From Hermatobates lingyangjiaoensis (taxonomy: Eukaryota > Arthropoda > Insecta > Hemiptera > Hermatobatidae): a stretch of 64,000 nt of DNA. Below, in pieces: positions 1 through 10,150 of the stretch. Every line of letters starts with the position of its first letter. The stretch's first letter is position 1. The notes beneath the pieces are model-generated. The model was not told where the DNA came from. It ran no database searches and worked only from the letters and a program-made list of their open reading frames with translations. The position numbers and the translations under genes are program-made. The stretch is from the NCBI GenBank assembly GCA_026182355.1, contig JAPFBL010000597.1, forward strand, positions 124,001 through 188,000, given 5' to 3'.

Positions 1-1140
1 ATAATATAGGTGTTAAAAGTAAAGGTCTACTAACCTTATATGTTGAATGTTTATCAATAAGTTACAGCAACTTGAGCCAGATTTATCTTAATTTAAGTGC
101 CTCTCTTATTTCTGAAGTATGATTCAGTTTTAAAACAATTCTCAATTCCAATCATATCAAGCTGACAGAATCTGAAACATTAAAATTCATTATAAAAGTG
201 AGATTTGACACGTTTTGCAAAAATGTATTAAAGATTTTCTTATAAGAAGTAACATGTTTCTCTGACAACCACTTTACAGTTTATTTTCTTTTCATTAATG
301 CTATGCATAATTTATATGATGTATTCAATCAGTTTAAAAGAAATGAAGGAGGCATTTTTGTATCAATTGAACAAATGTTTCCTACATGTGTACGCAATAT
401 CATTATAATTTGGAAACAATTATAACAATTTATGTGCAGCTTTTAATTACATTTTTGTAAGAGCATTAACTAATGGAAAAAAAACAAACGTGTTGTGAAA
501 TATAAAACATTTTATTGAAAACTTTTCTTGTAATCTTGAAACCAGCTCTAAATAAACTATGAAGATAAAGAAAGTTATAAATTATATAAAACTTATTTTA
601 ATTGAAAGTTAAAGTATCCCTTGTGCAAGATATCTGAAAAATGATCTTACTTATATCTATTTTTTTTATAATTAGGATAACATTTTAAACCTTACATAAC
701 GTCTCAGAACACAGATTAAAACACCCTTATGAAGACTTCAAAAGAAACCAACAGGTAGGTTATCTAACTGATGGATATTATAAAAACATTCCACTTTAAA
801 TTTCTTAAAATATAGTAAACCTTAAAACGAGAAAGAGGAGGAACATTTCTAATCGTTTGAGATATGTAGGATAACATAAACAAACTAAAAAATAAAAGTA
901 ATGATAAAAGACACTCAAAGGCATTAAAAAGAAAATTGATAAGGCAACACGAAAGCCATTAAAACCGATAAAAGTAATACAATCGCTATCATTTCTAAAT
1001 CAGATTATTTTGTAAAAACGGAAGAGTTTTGGGTAAAAATAATTTTGATCAATTAAAAAAGTGATCCAACTAAAAAAATGAATAATAAATTATAAATGTA
1101 AAAAATAAATGTCATAATGTAATAAACCCAAATGATTCCT
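1..1140. other. A+T-rich non-coding stretch
   Basis: No open reading frame of note, RNA gene or recognisable repeat end. The stretch from about 820 may be the far-decayed upstream part of the Penelope-like relic that follows, but stop codons are dense and I cannot support that. Confidence 0.5.
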
Positions 1141-2290
1141 ATAAATTTATAAAATCAATCTCAGTGACACCGAATTAAAATCACAAATAAAGCTTAATTA
1201 GATAAATGAACCAGTAAGAATGCTAATAAATTACAGAAATGTCCTAGCATTAAATGAATGCTAGTAAATGGAATAGCTACTACTAGTAAATGGATAAGGT
1301 TAGGCTACCAAATTCATACTCCATTAAAAATAATAAGGAACTATTAAATAAAATAAAAGACACAAATACATAAGATAAATGAACTAATAGGAATGGCAAT
1401 AACTTATAGAAATACCCTACATATAAAATAGTAAAAGAAATAGCTGAATAATAAAAGATAAGGTTAGGCTACCAAATTTTTACTCCATTAAAAATACTAC
1501 AGCACTATAAAATAAAGACATAAAAATAAACAAAAACAAAAACTGGTGTCATGTGAAAGAAAAAATGTATATACCTCTACATTATTGAGGTATTATACGT
1601 ATTCTACGTATAAATAGAATCGTAAAATAACTAGAAAGATAACGTAAACAATAATTAATGAATAAGAAAAGTAATAAATACTACCCTTAAACAGAATTAT
1701 TTAAATTGAATAATAATTCTATTCAGTAAATGGTGGATTAGGAATGGGAAACCCTTTATCAGGGAAACCCTTTTCATCTTCCAAGAACTAGATAAGACGT
1801 ATATTAATCATTTAATAGAAAAATTGAATGTTATTCATTATAGTAGATTGCAAACAACTCAAGTAATTAAGTAATAACTCAAGATAAGCAAATACGATAG
1901 TAATCATAAATAGCGTAAATTATTATAAAACATAATAGATATAAATAATTATCTCAGTTCATTAAGTAATGAAATAACATTTAAGTATGTAATAGAAATA
2001 GTTAATAAAATTAAATTTCTGGACCTAACAATAGAATAATTTAGGAATAGTTTAAATTTTAGAATATATAGAAAAGCGACTGATATAACAATACATACAG
2101 CTTCCGTTCACCCTCCGTAGAAAAAACTTTCAACATTCTGTTATATGATAGGTAGACTATTGACAGTACAAATGAATGAATACAACTACTCATACAACTT
2201 TAAGTTCAATTAAGAAATTAATAAAGTCAAGTTTATTTATTGTGATTTTTCTGCATATAATACATCAAATAACTAAAGAAGGTAATGTAA
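1141..2290 (+). pseudogene. Penelope-like element reverse transcriptase relic, copy 1
   Basis: Decayed reverse transcriptase of a Penelope-like retroelement, an enzyme that copies element RNA into DNA in the nucleus. Around 1150 one frame reads NLSDTELKSQIKL, resembling the conserved N-terminal block of Penelope proteins. From about 1683 a frame reads NYFKFNNNFYSVNGGLGMGN then PLS, the family's Y-F-x-F-N and G-L-x-M-G-x-P-L-S blocks. Near 1995-2130 it continues KIKFLDLTIE, stop, FRNSLNFRIYRKATDIT, HTASVHPP, matching the FLDLTI and Y-R-K-x-T-D...HP blocks of the RT C-terminus. Several in-frame stops and frame changes show it is dead. The GIY-YIG endonuclease domain expected downstream in most such elements was not seen. 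The N-terminal assignment is less sure than the RT core at 1683-2160. Confidence 0.7.
1200..1530. repeat. Tandem duplication, unit about 170 bp
   Basis: Two diverged direct copies lie side by side, at roughly 1200-1375 and 1376-1530. Shared landmarks are 'ataaggttaggctaccaaat' followed by 'tactccattaaaaata' (near 1293 and 1459), and the block beginning 'gataaatgaac' (near 1201 and 1375). This lies inside the Penelope relic and lengthens it, so it is probably a later local duplication. Confidence 0.6.
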
Positions 2291-2630
2291 ACAATAATAT
2301 AGATGAAATAAAAAAAAAATAATATCCTTAAACAGGATTATTTTAAATTTAATAGTAAATTCAATTCAGTAAATGATGAATTAGGATTGGGAAACCCTGA
2401 ATCAGCAATTTTTTCAGAAATTTTCTTATAAGAACTAGATAAGATGTAATTATTACTTAATAGAAAAAGTAAATGTTATCTATTAAAAGTAAATATGTAA
2501 ATGACTCCTTCCTAATCACAAATAACGTAAATAATGATGAAAACATAATACATATAAATAATAGGTAATAAAATTAATTTCCTAGACTTAAGAATAAAAA
2601 ATTTTTAGAAACAGTCTAAATTTTAAAATA
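2290..2630 (+). pseudogene. Penelope-like reverse transcriptase relic, copy 2 (truncated)
   Basis: A second, diverged copy of the RT core lies about 640 bp downstream of the first in the same orientation. It carries the same 'cttaaacag.attattt' block, then GLGNPESAIF, SEIFL, stop, ELDK, and further on KINFLDLRIK at about 2575-2605. The match stops where the Tigger-like terminus begins at 2631, so a DNA transposon probably truncated or interrupted this copy. Tandem head-to-tail copies are common for Penelope-like elements; whether this pair arose that way or by later duplication cannot be told. Confidence 0.6.
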
Positions 2631-2760
2631 TAGTCGATTCCGGTTAATTGGGACACATCGGGACCGAGGCGTTTTGTCCCAATTAAGCAGCTGTCTCAAT
2701 TAAACGAATTTCACTTTTTTTTGGAAATTCATTTGATTGGTTTTAGGAACAATGCCATTA
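2631..2760 (+). mobile_element. Tigger/pogo-like element terminus (one end only)
   Basis: The segment starts 'tagtcgattccggttaattg' and continues with alternating 'gtcccaattaa' motifs in both orientations, the usual look of a Tigger/pogo-type terminal inverted repeat (normally starting CAGT, so the first base here is changed). A TA dinucleotide precedes it, as expected for the TA target site. No matching inverted end was found downstream, so the right boundary is arbitrary and the element is probably a fragment. Confidence 0.5.
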
Positions 2761-3520
2761 ACCAGTAACACACAAAATTAAACAATGCATATTTTTTTAA
2801 TAATTTTTTTTATAAACTCTGGAAAACTTTATATAGGTACATAATATAAATTACAAATATATATATATCTGTACTCCTTTGTTTTCCCAAACATCCCTTT
2901 CTGGACATTAGTCCTTTCCTGCGTTTTCACCCTTTTAAAATACCACTCTTTTATAAGTATGAAATCTATTGCATTATTACATTCATCAGTAAATAAATGA
3001 CGTAATTCTTATTATTAGTGATGCGAAATTCTTTGGCATCACTTAGGTGGCTGGCATTCATTTTAGATGAAAAACGGTTACAAAAAATTTTAAAAATTTA
3101 AACTTATTAACTGTATCACATTTTTGGATGACCGTAACTACAAAATCAATCAATACAATTGATTGTGCTATTATTTAAGTAAATATCAGTTATATACATT
3201 ATTAGAACGAGACTTAGTAACAACTAATTGAAATTATCAATTCGATGTCATTTATATAGACTGTATGTATATGTTTATATAGACATATACTTACTGCCAG
3301 AGTTTATGAAACTTACTAATCCGATCTCAAACGTGATATTGGACCGATTAAAACAGGAAGTTCAATGTTCAACCATTCTCACAAAAATGGTTAGAGGTAA
3401 TGTATACATCTAATTCATAAGGATAATTATCTATAGAAAAGCTGAATGAAAACCACTCAAGATTTTGATTAGAAAGGGAAAGAAACACTAAGTTTCTGCA
3501 CACAAAAAAGATTTTGTCAT
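2761..3520. other. Non-coding, no recognisable feature
   Basis: A+T-rich. The 61-codon open stretch at 3228-3413 has low-complexity composition and no recognisable motif, and I do not regard it as a gene. Part of 2760-3000 may be interior of the Tigger-like fragment. Confidence 0.4.
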
Positions 3521-3522
3521 AC

Positions 3523-3563
3523 GACCATGCGTTTCGAACACTTAGTGTTCATCGCCAGGTTAT
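3523..3563 (-). ncRNA. Decayed hammerhead-like motif (family 1)
   Basis: On the minus strand the order is UAAC, CUGGCGA, a stem II hairpin GAACAC-UAA-GUGUUC, then GAA and ACGCAU. Stem II is perfect. The core has changed (CUGGCGA instead of CUGANGA) and the stem III palindrome is lost, so this copy should be inactive. It is clearly the same family as the copies near 8.1, 9.9-10.1 and 61.8-62.0 kb. Confidence 0.5.
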
Positions 3564-3594
3564 ATTTGTCTCAGTAAGACAGTGTTCACTGTTA

Positions 3595-6500
3595 AATTAA
3601 TCATTGTCATTTCTTTAATGATTTAGGTTCTACGATTGTCATTATTTTAACTAATTGATTCCAATTAAATGAACATAGGTTATTGAGAATAAAAAAAACT
3701 ATTTAAAATGATTTCTTTAATGTATTAGGTTTATAATTTACTGCTGTAGACTTTTAAAGCATTCAAAAATAAGAATATCTCCTTATAAGATATAATCTTA
3801 TAAGATACATCATACATAACATTGCTTCATCCTGTACCTTAGACATTTTCAAGGTAGCAGTTCTATAGAAATAATGTTATGAAAACTTCATTAAATATTG
3901 ATGATATGCAACATAGATTGTCTTATTGTAACTAATTTATTCCAATTAAAACATAATATAACCTTTGTCATTACGTTAACTAATTTTGTCGAATGAAACG
4001 AGTATTTTCGTTTCATTGTAAATAATTATTCAGTAATTGTCTTCGGAAAGTATTTTCTAACCTCGTCATTTTTTTAACTAATTTATTTAATTGAATGGAA
4101 CATCATATGTGTTCATATTAACTTACTTTTTACAGTGCTTTCTTTAAAAAAGTATTTTATAACCTTATCGTTATTATAACTAATTTTGACGAATTAAACA
4201 AACATTTACGTATTCATAGTAAATAATTGTTTAATATCTTTCAAAACTTAAAATAGATTGACATTAATGTGACTGATTTATTCCATTAACGAATATATTA
4301 TTATTATTTAACATAACCTTATTAGTTATAAACATAGCATAACTTTGTTGTTATTATTATAAACTAATTTAACCAAATTAAACAAACATTTACGTATTCA
4401 TAGTAAATAATTATTTAATATCTTTCAAAACTTAAAATAGATTGACATTAATGTAACTGATTTATTCCAATTAAACGAATATAACTTTAACATAACCTTC
4501 AACATAGCATAACTTTGTTATTATTTTAACTAATTTATCCAAATTAAACAAACATTTACGTATTCATTGTAAATAATTATTCAGTAATTGTTTTCGAAAA
4601 GTATTTTCTAACCTTGTCATTTTTTTAACTTATTTAGTCAAATGAAACGAACATCTTATGTGTTCATATTAACTTGCTGTTTAAAGTTCTTTCTTCAAAA
4701 AATTATTTTCTAACCTTGTAGTTATTTTAACTAATTTAGTCAAATAAAGCCATCATTATACCTAGTCATACAAGAAAATTATTCTTTAGGTTATAGCCAT
4801 GTTATTATTATGTATAATTAAGTTATTCCTATTAAAGAACATGACTTGACCATATTAACTGTTTTTAATCTCCTCAAATCTATACTAAGAGCGTGCTGAC
4901 ATGTTTTACTTATTTATTTTTTACTTAATTTTTGTAATAAATTAATGAATTTAGTAAAAAAAAGACATTCAAGTTGTATAATTCTGCTACTTCGAGCTCT
5001 TATTAGCTATAACTATAAATCATCACAGTTATTATAGAATATGCTGTAAAAGATAAATAAATTTATAATAAATAAGCTACCTAAACATGAAAGTTGAATA
5101 AAATATTTAAAGTGTTTTTCTTACGTTATAAATTTAATTAACTAAATTCTTTAACTAACATTTCCTCTCGTCTTGTTTTTTTGTTCTAACTGTGTATTTG
5201 TGTTTTACTTTATTCACAAACATGTATAAAATAGAAATATCTAATTTGTAGAAAGAAAAATGACTTCTAAAGGAACTGCATCAAGTTATGATTAAGCAAT
5301 TCAATAAGTTCTTCAATCAACTACTTTTGTTTTAAACATTCTATTAACTAAGTTCTTCCAATTATACGAACATAACTTATTCAGAATAACAAAACTATCG
5401 AAAGTAGTTTGTTCAATGAATTATTTTCCAACCTTGTCATTATTATGTATAATTAAGTTATTCTATTAACAAACATGAGTTCGTCAGAATAACAAAATAT
5501 ACATTTCATTTCTTTAATTAATGGAGTTTTATTAAAACAAATGACCAGCAGTTTAACTAAGTCACTCGAATTAAACAAACATTACGTATCGAGATTCATA
5601 CATTATTTAAACTTATTTCTACAGTATTTAAAATTTTGAATCATTGTTATCATTTTAGTTAATTAAGTCAACTTAAGACAGATAATTAGTCATTCAGATT
5701 TGAAAATTGTTGTAAATAATTTCTGAATGAATAGAGTTCAAACAACGTTCATCATATTAACAAATTTATTGAAGACAAACGAATATTACATATTCATAAT
5801 ATCAAATAACTAGCCTTTATTTCTCCAAACATAGGAGTTTTAAACATTGTTATCGTATTAACAAACTCCTAATAATTAAATAAGCATTAATTATTCTGAA
5901 TAACAAATGATTTAAAGTAATTTCTTCAAATCATTGTTATGATTATAAATAATTGGTTAAAATGAACAAAAATGGCTTAATTGGTATAACAAAGCTATTC
6001 AAAAGTAATTTCTTTTACAAATACGTTTCTAACATTATCATAATTATAACTAAATGACCCAAATAAAGGGAAATGACGTATTCATAATAACAAATTATTT
6101 AAGGTAATTTCATCAATGAAATAAATAGTTTCTTACAATACCACTATTCTAAACAAACTTTCTTAGTCAGATTTCTAAAAACTTTCAATTTATCCCTTCA
6201 ACAAAAGAGATCGTGTAATTGTTGTAATATTAACTAATTCATTCAAATCAAACAAATATTATACGTTTTCATATGAACTTGTTATTTAAAATAATTTCTT
6301 CCCAAAGGTAGTTTATAACCTTATCATTATTTTAACTACTTGAAGCATATTAAACATCATTATACGTAGTCATATTAACAAATTATTTAAAGTAATTCAT
6401 CGTAATAGGAGTTTATAACCCTTTTATGATTTTAACAAATTTCGTCAAATTAAATTAAGATCATACGTGTTTATAAGAACTGATTATTTCAACTAATCAA

Positions 6501-7255
6501 AGAAATTTAATAAGGTTCTTTTTCTTAACTTAGTAGTTATTATACCATTTTAGTAAACTTAAACAAACATTAAACATAGTCTTATTCACATTTTATTTTA
6601 AATTATTTCTTCAAAAGGGTAGTTTATAACCTTATCACTATTTTAACTACTTCAAGCATATTAAACAATCTTTATACTTAGTCATATTAACAAATTATTT
6701 AAAGTAATTCTTTATAATAGGAGTTTATAACCTTGTCATTATTTTAACAAATTTAGTCAAATTAAATTAACATGATACGTGTTCATAAGAACTCAATATT
6801 TCATCAAAAAGGTTCTTTTTATCTTAGTCATTATTATACTACTTTATTAAACTTAAATTATCATTATACCTGTTCATATTAACTTATTATTTAAAATAAT
6901 TTCTTCAAAAAAGTAGTTTATAACCTTGTCATTATCGTGCTATTTAATTTTGACTAAATTAGTTAAAACAGTAACAAAGTTATGTTTTATTTAAGGTTAT
7001 GTTAAAGTTTAAGGTTTAGTAAACTTAAACATTATACGTATTCTTATTTACTTGTTGTTTAAAATAATTTCTTCCAATAGGTAGTTTATAACCTTATGAC
7101 TATTTTAGCTAAATAAACATCATGTGTTTATATGAACTCATTGTTTCAAGTAATTTTATGAAAAAGGGTCTTTTTTTAACTTAGTCATTGTTATACTATT
7201 TTGAGAAAAGGTAAAAGAACTTTCTACGTATTCATTTTAATTTGTGATTTCATCA
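3595..7255. repeat. Degenerate tandem array, unit about 100 bp
   Basis: A long, strongly diverged array. Each unit contains, in order: 'gtttataaccttgtcattat' with 'tttaactaattta' after it; 'tcaaattaaacgaacatta'; 'acgtattcatattaac'; and 'aaattatttaaagtaatttc' followed by 'ttcaaaa'. The 'cattattttaact' landmark recurs near 6328, 6426, 6535, 6637, 6736, 6831 and 6931, giving a spacing of 95-108 bp. Order decays between about 4890 and 5330. A second array of the same family lies at 25400-28650. It has no coding potential. Confidence 0.8.
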
Positions 7256-7439
7256 TAATACTGGTTCCTAAACATACTTTTCACTTTCTCAGCTTATAAT
7301 AGTAGTTTATGATTAAAAATTGCAATTTTTTGTATGTGGAAACAGAAGCGTTTTGATTGCCTGTTTATTTAAGCATGTTCATTTACATGCATGGGTAATA
7401 GTTAAATCATTTATAGTTGGTTGCTTCAAATTTTTGAAA

Positions 7440-7780
7440 ATAATAAATATGAACTATTAGACTAGAATTGAAAAAAAATGGATATTTTTCAACAAACATA
7501 AGTCCTCTTTCTTGAGGAAAGAGTTATTCATCACACTTAAATAGCATGGAAAGGTACTACATTCGCAATGATAATGTAATTGTGACTGATATTAAGTTTT
7601 CCTCAAGAGGGCAATATATAGATTTATTAAAGCATTTTATGAGACAAATCCATCATGCCATGGAAGACAAAGGTAATTGTTCGTCGGTAAAAGATCTTCA
7701 AAAAGAGATGTCAATAACTTCATTATTCCGGAACACTATTTCATCATTTGAAATAATCCTTTAAATTTGAATGTCTATTA
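7440..7780 (+). pseudogene. Short ORF module next to the 100-bp array; unidentified (weak Copia RNase H resemblance)
   Basis: An open frame of 72 codons (7546-7764) contains SSRGQYIDLLKHFMRQ. This resembles, weakly, the K-H-I-D-x-x-x-H-F-I-R block at the end of Copia-type RNase H domains, and the following residues would fall where that family has its A-D-x-x-T-K stretch, but that motif is not conserved here. The upstream segment 'atgaactattagactagaa' and the H-I-D...HFIRQ block recur at 29369-29620 and 35560-35790, again just after a 100-bp array. That makes it part of a larger repeated unit rather than a host gene. The identity is uncertain. Confidence 0.35.
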
Positions 7781-8059
7781 AAATAAGAGTTTAAATTGCT
7801 TTGTAGTTCTACAGTAATTTATTATTTTTAAGAATAATATGAATTATTATTTCAAGCACACATTTAATAATTAAAAAGGTTTTGGAGTTATTAATAATTT
7901 ATTTATAATGTGTATAACTCTACGAACTACTGCAAACTATTGTAAAATATGAAAATATGAACAGTATTAATACATACATAAATAAACTATACATTTCAAA
8001 GTTGATTCGTTCATATTATTTCAGAATATATATAATTATTCAGATCTGTCTATAAAACG

Positions 8060-8200
8060 ACAGGAGTAGTAAGGTAAAAATCTAATGAAATAGTCTCCAC
8101 ATATACAAGTTTAATAATCTAAAACAACGGATTTCGAACATGTAGTGTTCTTCTTCAGGCATAAACTAAGAAATACAATGACGTTTAAGAGTTATCTATA
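8060..8200 (-). mobile_element. Penelope-type terminal fragment with hammerhead motif (family 1)
   Basis: The sequence 'gtaaaaatctaatgaaat' followed by 'ctccacatata' and 'aacaacg...tttcgaaca' matches the outer arms of the palindrome at 61770-62044. Only one arm is present here, so it is a single terminal fragment rather than a palindrome. The remainder of the parent element is not visible. Confidence 0.55.
8123..8164 (-). ncRNA. Hammerhead-like motif (family 1), partly decayed
   Basis: Read on the minus strand: CUGAAGA core, stem II GAACAC-UAC-AUGUUC (one mismatch), GAA, then AUCCGU in place of the palindromic ACGCGU stem III. The core is intact. Stem I pairing is weak (one G-C and one wobble, then a mismatch). 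It is probably inactive or weak, but a clear family member. Confidence 0.45.
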
Positions 8201-9889
8201 TTAAATCTAATTAATGTGTGTACAAAAGGGTTTTATAATGTTTGTAAGTCGTTTTGATATAACATAAAATATTATATAATTATTGCTCTTTACATTACAG
8301 TGAATCCTGTTGATAATTACATTTATCATTGGTCAGTAATTCTGGCATGCTTATAGACAAATTTACAATATTTCTTTATTACTTTCAGATCTGATAATGT
8401 TTCAATCGTTTGCATATCATTCTATTCCTGAAATTTTAACTGCAAGTTAATAGACTGTTAAAAAATATTTCTTTTTAAACTTAATATGTATAACTTTAAA
8501 TTCATAAAGGATTTTTTATGCATTAGTATGAATTATATTCATTTTTATTTGATAGTTTAAGTGTAACGAATCATGATTTACTTAAAATTATGTGCTGTAC
8601 CATTTGATCTACTATATAGAATTGACAAAGCACTTATGCATACCACTCTTTTAGTTAAAAAAAAGATTGTCAAATTAACTAGTAGTATTTTTCATTTCAT
8701 TCTGCCAAAGGCTTTTTAATAAAGGGTTACTAGTATTAAATAAAACTACAACTAAAGCAACTTCTTTTTAAAAGATTTGATCTAATAATATTCATTAGAT
8801 CAAAGAGGTATTCTAAAGGAATTATAAACGATGAAAAAACGCTATTCATTTTGAGATGAATTGATTTAAAAAGATAATTTATATAATGAAAAGTAAACAG
8901 GTAATTGATTGCTTCTCAGTATACAAAGTTAATATTTATTTTTTGCTAAGATGATAAAACAATATTTTAAAAGATTAAATTATGAATTTTTGTTAATTTT
9001 AAATAGTGAATTCTCCTTTACTGTAAGTAAAGCATCATGGCCCTGAAAAAAAAACTCATTTTGTTATTTTTTAATTTATTGGAGTTGAGTTCCTTAAATC
9101 AAATTTTGATAGTTTTAAAGGAATATCGGGTTAAGCGGTTGGTAAGTGTGTATGCATATTATAATCTATGTTGAAAAAACTTGAATGAAATTTTCTAGAT
9201 ACAAGTGGAAATATGCAGTTTTATACTTCTGAAGATTGCATCATGAAGTAGGTACTTTACCCCTAAAAAATTAAATTTTTTCATAGATGATTTGTTTCGT
9301 TCTAGAGTCAATGTTCTCTATTATTACAAAGTTAATGTTCTAGATTTCATTTAATGTTCTTTTATCTTTAATATTGTCAATATATAACGACAGTATGATA
9401 CAAATTTCATCAATTTTGGGCTATTTGAAAGTGTAATGTGACACCAAAGAGATAACTATAAAATAACAATTTATGCAATAATAGCGATATTAATTTGGTG
9501 AAACAGAACCCTATATTCAATTATATGTCAATTTGTTTTGATAAACATTTGAGAGAGCTTACAAAAACATAGCAAAAAGTAGTAGAGTCAATGACAAAAT
9601 ACTTGTAGATCTTTGTTTTATTAACTATTCCTTCAATTTACCCGGTAATAAATACCCTGGATTTAATGATATATAATTTATTTCAACTGTAAATCTATAA
9701 TCAACTATCTAGTTATATTCATTTCAGATGAATATAATGTAAGTCAATGTATTACAAATATATTTTTGTTTTAGAAATAGTACAGTAATCAGTAATACAT
9801 GATTTATTGAAATAATTTATGTCTTAGGATGTGAATAACAGAATAATTATTTATCTGTTTACATAAGTTGAAGTATTGAGGGAATAATT
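8201..9889. other. Non-coding; no gene recognised
   Basis: No coding stretch of note. At about 9012 the palindrome 'ctttactgtaagtaaag' followed by 'catcatggccctgaaaaaaa' resembles the terminal motif of the foldback/dispersed repeat described at 12416, 18210, 18983 and 21358. Otherwise I see nothing. Confidence 0.4.
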
Positions 9890-9925
9890 CATGAATTATG
9901 TCTCCACACAAAAACATTTTAAACT

Positions 9926-9966
9926 AATAACGCGTTTCGAACACTTGGTGTTCTTCTTCAGGTTAA
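9926..9966 (-). ncRNA. Hammerhead-like motif (family 1), core intact
   Basis: Minus strand: UUAAC, CUGAAGA, an extra A, stem II GAACAC-CAA-GUGUUC (perfect), GAA, palindromic stem III ACGCGU, U17, then AUUA. Stem I pairs at positions 2-4 but has an A-C mismatch at the first position. All core bases of the hammerhead consensus are present. Stem III can only form between two molecules or two units because it has no loop of its own. Confidence 0.55.
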
Positions 9967-10084
9967 CATCCTGCACTGTTGACTGTCGATCTACGAGAAG
10001 GTGTTAGAAAGAACTCTGATTTATACTCTAAGTTAGAGTCCTTGCTAACTACTTTCCGTAGATTGATCTTCTATAGTGCAGATG

Positions 10085-10126
10085 TTAACCTGAAAAAGAA
10101 CACTAAGTGCTCGAAACGCGTTGTTA
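10085..10126 (+). ncRNA. Hammerhead-like motif (family 1), core mutated
   Basis: Plus strand: UUAAC, CUGAAAA, stem II GAACAC-UAA-GUGCUC (one A-C mismatch), GAA, ACGCGU, U, GUUAG. Stem I pairs well (GUUA with UAAC, then wobbles). The G at core position 8 has become A, which should abolish cleavage. So this arm keeps good stems but a broken core, the reverse of its partner arm. Confidence 0.5.
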
Positions 10127-10150
10127 GTTTCATATAAAACGTTTGTATGC

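Larger units (their letters stand above)
9890..10150. mobile_element. Palindromic Penelope-type insertion with two hammerhead-like arms
   Basis: Inverted arms at about 9926-9985 and 10065-10126 ('aacgcgtttcgaacactt...ttcaggttaacatc' against 'gatgttaacctgaa...gaacactaagtg...cgaaacgcgtt') flank a centre that also pairs ('ctgcactgttgactg' region against 'atagtgcag'). Each arm holds a hammerhead-like motif pointing outward. The head-to-head layout is repeated by other families in this window. Confidence 0.65.

Noticed and set aside
3228..3413. 61-codon plus-strand ORF.
   Set aside because: Tyr/Ile-rich peptide expected from A+T-rich DNA, with no motif or context.
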